Assembly: GCF_023065955.2 (NCBI RefSeq)
Contig: NW_026622808.1
Span: 44,900,475 to 44,964,474 of the forward strand
Source: Ursus arctos
Lineage: Eukaryota > Chordata > Mammalia > Carnivora > Ursidae
Length of the DNA: 64,000 bases
Direction of reading: 5' to 3'
Part shown: piece after piece, positions 58,251 to 64,000 of the stretch
How positions within the stretch are numbered: position 1 is the first letter of the stretch
How the letters are laid out: the number at the start of each line of letters is the position of its first letter
The notes under the pieces: generated by a model
What the model was told of the DNA's origin: nothing
Database searches by the model: none
What the model saw: the letters and a program-made list of their open reading frames with translations, nothing else
Made by a program: the position numbers and the translations under genes

Positions 58251-58901
58251 TTCTTGAAAATCAAATATTCCCATGGAAAGATTTATCACCCATGTTGTGA
58301 AAAAAAAAGCCTCTATTTCGAAGGAGAGAGGATAATAAAATACACTAACCATAAAGTCTACAGATCAGACGTTATCCTTGGGTGACATAGAAGCCATTCT
58401 AGAGTTCCTCAGAGGTTTGCCTATCTACTTTTGAAATAACAAAATACCAAAGGATTAGATCAACGATTTGATGAGATGACAAATATAAGCCACGTAGTGC
58501 AGTGACCAGCACATCGTGGGTGCCCGTTACCGTGAGTGACAGGGACAGGAGAGAATAATGCTTGAAAGTGCCCATTTGTGGAGATTTTTAACTGATAGAA
58601 TTCATTGACTACTGGGTCTTTCTAGTAGGCGGGACTTTCAGATCACGCAGATATAATGCGTTGCTTGGGGGTCCTCTATGCTCCACCTCCGTTATCAGAA
58701 ATTCTCTCTCACCCACACACTTTGTGCTCACAGGCACACACTCCAAAATGTGGCCTGGTGGCTGGCTGGGGTAGCTCCCAGCGGGCAGGCGTATGGGTGC
58801 AGGTGCTGCCCTGCGGAGACTTGCAGCCCTGCTAGATGAAACTCGAATTTACAGTAGAATATTCCCCACGCTCAAACCCAAATTAAATTCTGTAACTTTA
58901 C

Positions 58902-59386
58902 TTCAGAGCTGGCAGTTGGAGGGGCGCCTGGGTGGCTTAGTCTTTAAGCGCCTGCCTTCGGCTCATGTCATAATCCCCGGACCCTAGGATCGAGTCCCAC
59001 ATCGGGCGGGCTCCTTGCTCAGCGGGAAGCCTGCTTCTCCCACTCCCCCTGCTGGTGTTCCCTCTCTCCCTGTCTCACTCTCTGTTAAATAAATAAATAA
59101 AATCTTAAAAAAAGAAAAAAAAAGAACTGGCGGTTGGAGGAGGTGACATGTTGGCCCTCCTCACGTAAATATCTGTCATGGCAGTGCCTGTGCCGGGCCT
59201 GTTGGCTTATCACCTATCACGTGCGCCACAAGACGGCTGCAGGTCAGCTCCAGAGTCAAAGGTAAAAGGATTCTACAGAATTAGAATTTAATTTAATTTT
59301 TAAATTTTTTAAACTTAATTTCACAATTAATTTTGGAGCAGTTGAACCTCTAGTTGGGTCAAATCCACAATGAAGATTTTCATTTC
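58902..59386 (-). pseudogene. Second half of the cadherin EC repeat, broken by SINE and frameshifts
   Basis: Acceptor TTTATCCCTTTTAAAG lies just before 59386. The block opens with NENLHCGFDPTRGS and PKLIVK, the middle of an EC repeat. A 46-nt AT-rich insertion (59273-59318) then intervenes. Cadherin-like text resumes as NPFTFDSGADLQ, moves to another frame for LVAHVIGDKPTGPA, and to a third frame for TGTAMTDIYVRRAN and PPPTAS, matching the final strand and the next linker of an EC repeat. A CAN-SINE with 18-bp target-site copies sits inside the last codons. The donor is TCTGAA|GTAAAG. Without the SINE and the 46-nt insertion the block is 221 nt, which fits a phase 1 to phase 0 exon, so the two other shifts compensate overall. 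Read in one frame it hits stops within a few codons. Confidence 0.72.
58921..59122 (+). repeat. CAN-SINE inserted inside the cadherin exon
   Basis: GGGGCGCCTGGGTGGCTTAG to AAATAAATAAATAAAATCTT and an A-rich tail. Target-site copies AGAGCTGGCAGTTGGAGG (58905-58922) and AGAACTGGCGGTTGGAGG (59123-59140), 2 mismatches in 18. The copied bases are the exon codons read as PPTASS on the other strand. Confidence 0.97.
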
Positions 59387-59804
59387 CTTTAAAAGGGATA
59401 AATAAAAAATTATAAGTATTTTAAGATACATTAAAAAGCTTTCTCAAGCTATCTTTCATTGCTTTGGAAACACAGTATGTGTTAATAAATAAAACTTCTA
59501 TTATTCTCTGAATTTCTATATCTATACAAGGCTTATAATAACATCAAAATCAATGAATACAGCATAATAAATTTACTAAATTATATCTTGTAAGCAATGA
59601 ATTCAGTTGGTTAGGGAAAAAATTGTTTTAAAGGTTAAGATCATGAATCTGATCCCCAAATGTGTTCAGCAAACTTCATACTTTTACTAAACTATTCTAC
59701 TTAATTGAGTTCCCTTCCTTTATCTTCCACTCAGAGCAAATTTATCCCCACCTTTTGCTTAGTCTAGATCAGTACCAAACGGGCTAGTCAGACCACAGAT
59801 TTCT
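59387..59804. other. Intron sequence, AT-rich
   Basis: No repeat or exon assigned. Confidence 0.5.
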
Positions 59805-59945
59805 ACTAAGCCTCTACTAAGTTTCAAGCCAAGTGTCAATGGCCCTAAGAGACACTATTATAAACAAGATACACATGATTCCCGCCCTCATGAAACTTAT
59901 CATCTAGCAAGAGAAGCAGACATTGAACTAGTCTTTACAATTAAT
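59805..59945 (-). repeat. L2 LINE fragment
   Basis: CTACTAAGCCTCTACTAAGT, TATTATAAACAAGATACACA, ATTCCCGCCCTCATGAAACT: antisense L2 tail. Confidence 0.75.
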
Positions 59946-60029
59946 TGGCACTGTGTTTATTGATCATGCTCCCATTCTTTCAGACACATGACAGCAACTC
60001 CAACGTCCATCCTTTAGACACTTCTTGTT

Positions 60030-60215
60030 ATACTGTCTTATGATACCCCCGAGTTTTCCTTTATAGAACTTGTCATATGTAATAATTTTATAATTGTTTA
60101 CAGTACTACTAGGATAGTGAACAAGTTCCATGAATATAAGATCCAGATCTGTCTTGTGCACTACCATGTGCTCATGTCCTAGCACAGATTTAGTCTCCAG
60201 TAAATTTCTTCCAGA
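60030..60215 (+). repeat. L2 LINE 3' end
   Basis: TATAGAACTTGTCATATGTA, ATTTTATAATTGTTTACAGT, ATCCAGATCTGTCTTGTGCA, GTCCTAGCACAGATTTAGTC: sense L2 tail. Confidence 0.78.
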
Positions 60216-60636
60216 TGTCACAAGATGATGACTGAAGTCAATATGAATGTACGTGCATCCAAAAATAATACAGTCAAAAGCATCTATCCTCATGGATCAG
60301 TATAAGCATCACGCAGAATGGTGGCTGCAGTTTCCAGCCAATTCCGTGGACAGCAGACTTCATTCCTGTAACTTAACCTTCAGTGTTTCCCGTGGGGCCC
60401 AAAGACTCTTGATTGTCAAGCACCATTGAAATCACGGATAGCTCCACCGTGGGAGGAATGAGATTGGACGTGTGGAAGTGGGAAGAGTTCCTTGAGGAAA
60501 CCTAATGCCATAGATATGGAAATAGCATAACCTTTCTAAACATAGTTATGTCTAAGGTTATATCATGTTGCAGAGGGGATAACTAATGTCAATTTTACAC
60601 AAGCTCATGATTAAAAGAAATTATAAAATTATCCGC
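60216..60636. other. Intron sequence, nothing recognised
   Basis: No repeat or exon assigned. Confidence 0.45.
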
Positions 60637-60808
60637 CAGAATCCATCTCAAAGAGCATTTCAGAATCCTGTGAATCTCTGTCGTGGCAGTTTAGTTTGAA
60701 GCCGTTGACGTTTGTGCCAACAACAACACTGTCAAAGATGACTGCCTTATACGGAGACGGTGCGCAGACAGGTGCTGCACCATTCTTGTCTTCAATGTCA
60801 ACGGTGAC
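60637..60808 (-). pseudogene. Cadherin EC-repeat exon (linker plus first half of the last EC domain)
   Basis: Reads open from the acceptor (pyrimidine-rich tract then GCTGACAG before 60808) for 57 codons. It begins VTVDIEDKN, an inter-repeat calcium linker like DxNDN, followed by APVC, a Tyr at the usual first-strand position, VVGTNV and HDRDS, then ends FEMDSG. That order (linker, Pro-x-Tyr, GTxV, DRD) is the start of a cadherin extracellular repeat. Length 172 nt gives phase 0 at the start and phase 1 at the end, and the next block at 59386 begins with the two bases that complete the Gly codon. The donor is G|GCGGAT, a GC donor without the AG|GCAAGT context, so splicing here is doubtful. 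No stop lies inside the block itself. Confidence 0.75.
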
Positions 60809-61516
60809 CTGTCAGCAATGAGGGAAGAAGAAACATCACATCCACGTCATGTGACTATTTATACACAAAATCAGAAATAAGCATCTGGGTAGAGACAGAT
60901 CATTTAGAATTATTAAATAAAAAGTCTGGAGTTTTGAGTTGGGAGCAATGTTCCTGCGGATCTGGGTTGTGACTGTCAATCAACAAGTCCGTCAGCTTAT
61001 TATTCCTGGGTCAGCCATGGCATTCGGTGTGGCCATTAGGGAGAACTTCGGGTTCATTAGAACAGCAGAAAGCTCACAAACTATATAAACGATAAGAAAA
61101 GCACAGCTGAAAAAATGATGCCTCTAAAAATCATATCCCTTGAGCCCTTTTAAAAATCTATGCTTAATGGTGAACAGACCCTGGGTTTGCTTCGTCTTTT
61201 GTAACCTAGGGACCCCCTCTGCACCATTCTCTCAAGCACAGTATTTTTTTTTTTTAGTAACAATATGGTTACTTTAGAGTATGTTCTGACCTTAATTAGG
61301 GGCTGCTATCAACCTTTTCTTAATTGAAATACCATAAACTGGGAAACTGATCTACATGGAAAAAGATCAAAATATCAAGGATTTAAAAATGTCAGTGATG
61401 GAATGCCAGGAAGCCCAGAAAGGTTATCTGCCCACCTCTTAGATGAGTAACAGCTTCCTCAATAAAATTCATAGAAAAATCCCTGGGGTGCTCATATTTG
61501 CAACTATTAGCTTTTT
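60809..61516. other. Upstream intron sequence, nothing recognised
   Basis: No further EC-repeat exon could be read here on the minus strand. Confidence 0.4.
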
Positions 61517-61528
61517 AAAATGTTTTCT

Positions 61529-61718
61529 GGGGCGCCTGGGTGGCTCAGTCCTTAAGCGTCTGCCTTCAGCTCAGGGCATGATCCTGGAGTTCTGGGATCG
61601 AGCCCCACATCAGGCTCCTCTTCCTCTCCCACTCCCCCTGCCTGTGTTCCCTCTCTCACTGGCTGTCTCTCTCTCTGTCAAATAAATAAATAAAATCTTT
61701 TAAAAAATAAAATAAAAT
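61529..61718 (+). repeat. CAN-SINE with 13-bp target-site duplication
   Basis: GGGGCGCCTGGGTGGCTCAG to an AAAATAAAATAAAAT tail. Exact copies AAAATGTTTTCTG at 61517-61529 and 61719-61731. Confidence 0.98.
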
Positions 61719-61857
61719 AAAATGTTTTCTGTAATGTTTTAACAACACAGCTAAATTCTTGGGAAATGATTCATTCTCTAATGCTACTTCCATAGATTGA
61801 ATATAGCTATGTGTTCTAATTAAGATGTGGGGGGTTTTCATGTGATTTAGGGAACGT

Positions 61858-62035
61858 GTGATATAATGCAAACAGCATAGGACTTAGAATACTACGAAAT
61901 CTTTACTAAAACCTTGGGCCTTCCACTTGCAAGATCCTCTGTTGGGTACAAACGACTTAACCTTGCTTTCCTTGTCTGTAAAAAAGAGACTTCAATCTCT
62001 CCTTCCTTGAGATTGTTAGGAGGATATATTCCTCC
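61858..62035 (+). repeat. MIR SINE
   Basis: CTTGGGCCTTCCACTTGCAA, AAACGACTTAACCTTGCTTT, CCTTGTCTGTAAAAAAGAGA: sense MIR. Confidence 0.72.
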
Positions 62036-62043
62036 CAATGAAT

Positions 62044-62236
62044 GTTTTTTAAAGATTTTATTTATTTATTTGACAGAGAGAGAGAGAGTGAAGGAGCTGG
62101 GGGAGCCACAAAGGGAGAGGGAGAAGCAGGCTCGCAGCTGAGCAGGGAGCCTGACATGGGGCTCCATCTCAGGACCCTGGGATCATGACCCAAGCCGAAG
62201 GCAGATGCTTAACTGACTGAGATACCCAGGAAGCCC
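62044..62236 (-). repeat. CAN-SINE
   Basis: TTTTTTAAAGATTTTATTTA, GACAGAGAGAGAGAGAG, CCTGACATGGGGCTCCATCT, end GAGATACCCAGGAAGCCC. Diverged at the tRNA-like end. Confidence 0.96.
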
Positions 62237-62296
62237 AGATGTATTTTAAAAGTAGAGACAACAGGATTTGCTGGAGGATTAGAGACACCATTTAGG

Positions 62297-62500
62297 GTAT
62301 ATGATAGTGATTAAGTGCCCAGAGTTAATCCTTCTACCTCTTCTAGCTGGCTAAACTTGAATACGTCACTTAACTGCTAAGCCTTGGAGTGAAATTCTTC
62401 TACCTATAAAAGGGACTATCAGTAACTATGTCATGGGATGGCATTGAAGATTAAATGAGTTATCACAGCACTTGGCCTTTATTAGGTTCTCAGAGGGTGG
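62297..62500 (+). repeat. MIR SINE
   Basis: GAATACGTCACTTAACTGCT, AAGCCTTGGAGTGAAATTCT, ATTAAATGAGTTATCACAGC, GCACTTGGCCTTTATTAGG: sense MIR. Confidence 0.82.
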
Positions 62501-62758
62501 GTGATGGTGTTGGTGATGACAACAATGATGGTGGGTTCCCCAGCTTTGGAGTCTGAAGAACTATTTTCCTTTTCTGAACTTGAAAGTCACATGTATCTGT
62601 ATCATCAATGTACTTGCTATATGGAGGTTTAACTTTTCACATGTTAAAAAATTTTAAGCTTCCTAAAGGCATATATGGTGTCTTACACTTCTTGGTAAGC
62701 CAAGATGTTGTGCACGGAATAAACACCTACTAAATACTTGTTAAAAGAAAGAGGGGAG

Positions 62759-63030
62759 GGGACCCTGGCTTAGTCGGTTAAGCATGTGACTATTTTAGTA
62801 ATTTCTGCTCAGGTCCTGATCTCTGCTTGATTTCTGCTCAGGTCCTGATCTCATGGGTTGTGAGATTGAGCCCTGTGCCAGGCTCCATGCTCAGTGAGGA
62901 ATCTGCTTGGGATTCTCTGCCTCTCCCTCGCCTTCTGCCCCTTCCCCGCCTTGTGCGCGTGTGTATGCCCACGATCTCTCTGTTTCTTTCTCTCTCTCAA
63001 ATAAACAAATAAAATCTTAAAAAAAAAAAA
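62759..63030 (+). repeat. CAN-SINE with an internal tandem duplication
   Basis: Starts GGGACCCTGGCTTAGTCGG, ends AAATAAACAAATAAAATCTT plus A tail. A 29-bp unit is duplicated at 62801-62852. Similar flanks (AAAAGAAAGAGGGGAGG and AAAAAGAAAGAGAGATGG) suggest the target site. Confidence 0.95.
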
Positions 63031-63128
63031 GAAAGAGAGATGGAATGAGCAAGTTCCTCCTTTATCTTTAGATCAACCACAAATTCTTTTTGTAAGAACA
63101 GAGTCACTCGAAGTTGTTTTTCTTTTAC

Positions 63129-63271
63129 CTGCTTTCCCCTCTTCTTATTTGTAATAAGTGAGTGATAATTGCAAGTGGTGTCATCCTATACAATTTTGGG
63201 AGTTCATAAATGTCTACAAGAAAAACTGCCACTGGTACATAGGTATAAAGATCACTCTCAGAGGTATCTTC
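63129..63271 (-). other. Possible upstream exon of the cadherin-related gene
   Basis: Open for 47 codons between a TTGTCTCAG acceptor and a GAAAGCAG|GTAAAAG donor. It contains VAVFLVDIYELPKLY, which could be a degenerate cadherin linker (V-x-V-x-D-x-N-E then aromatic), followed by MTPLA. It is on the expected strand, 2.3 kb upstream of the recognisable EC exon. The phase (ends in phase 2) does not match that exon directly, so another exon would be needed between them. Similarity is weak. Confidence 0.22.
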
Positions 63272-63689
63272 CTGAGACAATCAAACTGTATAATCCCGTC
63301 CACATGACTGTAGTTCAGTCCCCGTGAAAGTCATTCTGTTGATGCGAACGGGTCTGGTGTTTGCCTCCCAATGACACACTCAGGAAACCTAATCACCACA
63401 TAAGCAGCAAGCCAGGGGCTCTGTACGGTAACAGGAAATGTACAGTGAGTCATCAGGCTGGATGGGGACCTTACAATTCTTCAATCCTACTTCTGTCTCT
63501 ACACCGATGACAAAACCTTATCATCATTAATAACACATACCACATCATCATTATAGCACTGGTCACTCTGATGTCTTTCAAGAGTCCTTTGAAGTTGCTG
63601 AAACAATGTATAGGACCACACTTTTCCCCATCATGATGCCAAAAGGATCTACCTCGGTTAACATCACCTTCATTGGAAACATCATTTCC

Positions 63690-63880
63690 CAGTGAGAGGC
63701 AGCCTGGGTTTGAGTATGGTTCTACAAACGCTAAACTCGTGCCTGAGTTTCATCATCTGTCTAATGGAAATGATGATAATATTGCCTATCTTGAAGATTT
63801 AAGGTTAAGATGAACGACATCAATATATAAAATGGACCTAAAACAGGAACACAGTAAGGGGTAGATGCGTATTTGCTAGT
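63690..63880 (+). repeat. MIR SINE
   Basis: GAGGCAGCCTGGGTTTGAGT, CCTGAGTTTCATCATCTGTC, TAATGGAAATGATGATAATA, ATTGCCTATCTTGAAGATTT: sense MIR. Confidence 0.85.
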
Positions 63881-63920
63881 ATTATACGGATTTTTTTATT
63901 ATTATACGGATTTTTTTATT
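63881..63920. repeat. 20-bp tandem duplication
   Basis: ATTATACGGATTTTTTTATT occurs twice head to tail without a mismatch, next to the end of a MIR. Confidence 0.97.
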
Positions 63921-64000
63921 ATATTTTTTTAATATCATGAGAATTATTATTATATGACCATTTCACGTTGTCATTGTTTGGCCATTTCAATTGTAATAAA

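Larger units (their letters stand above)
53643..60808 (-). pseudogene. Decayed cadherin-related membrane protein gene, 3' part (introns retained)
   Basis: Minus-strand gene remnant made of at least four exon-like blocks in the right order: EC-repeat start, EC-repeat end, transmembrane segment, cytoplasmic tail. The intact protein would be a single-pass calcium-dependent adhesion or receptor protein at the plasma membrane. The blocks keep splice-acceptor signals and compatible phases, so this is not a retrocopy. Lesions seen: SINE inside exon 58902-59386, a 46-nt AT-rich insertion and two further frame changes in the same exon, a GC donor after 60637, and a probable 2-nt shift at the start of the transmembrane exon. 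The 5' exons should lie beyond position 64000. The layout and a tail motif resembling YxxNxxTGARxWK suggest the CDHR group, perhaps CDHR3, but that is recalled and unverified. It could be a lineage-specific loss or an old duplicate of a working gene elsewhere. Confidence 0.7.

Noticed and set aside
62801..62852. Short direct repeats as a CRISPR-like array
   Set aside because: Two copies inside a SINE, without spacers or a repeat series, in vertebrate DNA.

Overview
This window is nuclear DNA of a caniform carnivore. It holds many Carnivora-specific tRNA-derived SINEs (CAN-SINE/SINEC: start near GGGGCGCCTGGGTGGCTCAG, internal TC-rich part, tail AAATAAATAAATAAAATCTT), carnivoran L1 3' ends, and the usual old mammalian layer (MIR, L2, MLT1/MaLR LTRs, MER5A and other hAT elements). 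The SINE subtype reads to me like a bear-type or related arctoid copy, but I cannot fix the species. No bacterial, viral, rRNA, functional tRNA or CRISPR feature is present, and I see no CpG island or promoter.

Layout. 1-20 kb: gene-free sequence with scattered L2, MIR, L1M 3' ends, a decayed L1 ORF2 fragment (13.4-14.1 kb) and a few SINEs. 20.2-23.4 kb: a three-level nest in which an old MIR was split by a 5'-truncated L1 whose A-rich tail then received a SINE. 23-37 kb: more repeat-rich, gene-free DNA, including a 215-bp purine tract built on (GGGGA)n, an MLT1 LTR and a long alternating TG/CA/TA tract. 37.8-38.8 kb: a nearly perfect 334-bp inverted duplication, 3 mismatches and no gap between the arms, whose right arm interrupts an MLT1 LTR. 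39-53 kb: L2, MIR, SINE and HAL1-like sequence, with a SINE-in-SINE nest at 49 kb.

53.6-60.8 kb (and probably on past the right edge): the 3' part of a cadherin-related single-pass membrane protein gene on the minus strand. I read an EC-repeat exon (60637-60808), the rest of that EC repeat (58902-59386), a transmembrane exon (57624-57849) and a cytoplasmic-tail exon (53643-53770). It is broken: a 46-nt AT-rich insertion, at least two frameshifts and a whole CAN-SINE lie inside the second exon, the first exon ends at a GC rather than GT donor, and the transmembrane exon seems to carry a 2-nt frame shift. Introns are kept, so this is a unitary or duplicated pseudogene and not a processed copy. 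The family looks like the CDHR (cadherin-related) group, perhaps CDHR3-like, but that name comes from remembered motifs and was not checked.

The two strongest items are the decayed cadherin-type gene and the long inverted duplication. Everything else is ordinary mammalian interspersed-repeat landscape. Repeat family names and edges were assigned by eye against remembered consensus sequences, so edges may be off by tens of bases.
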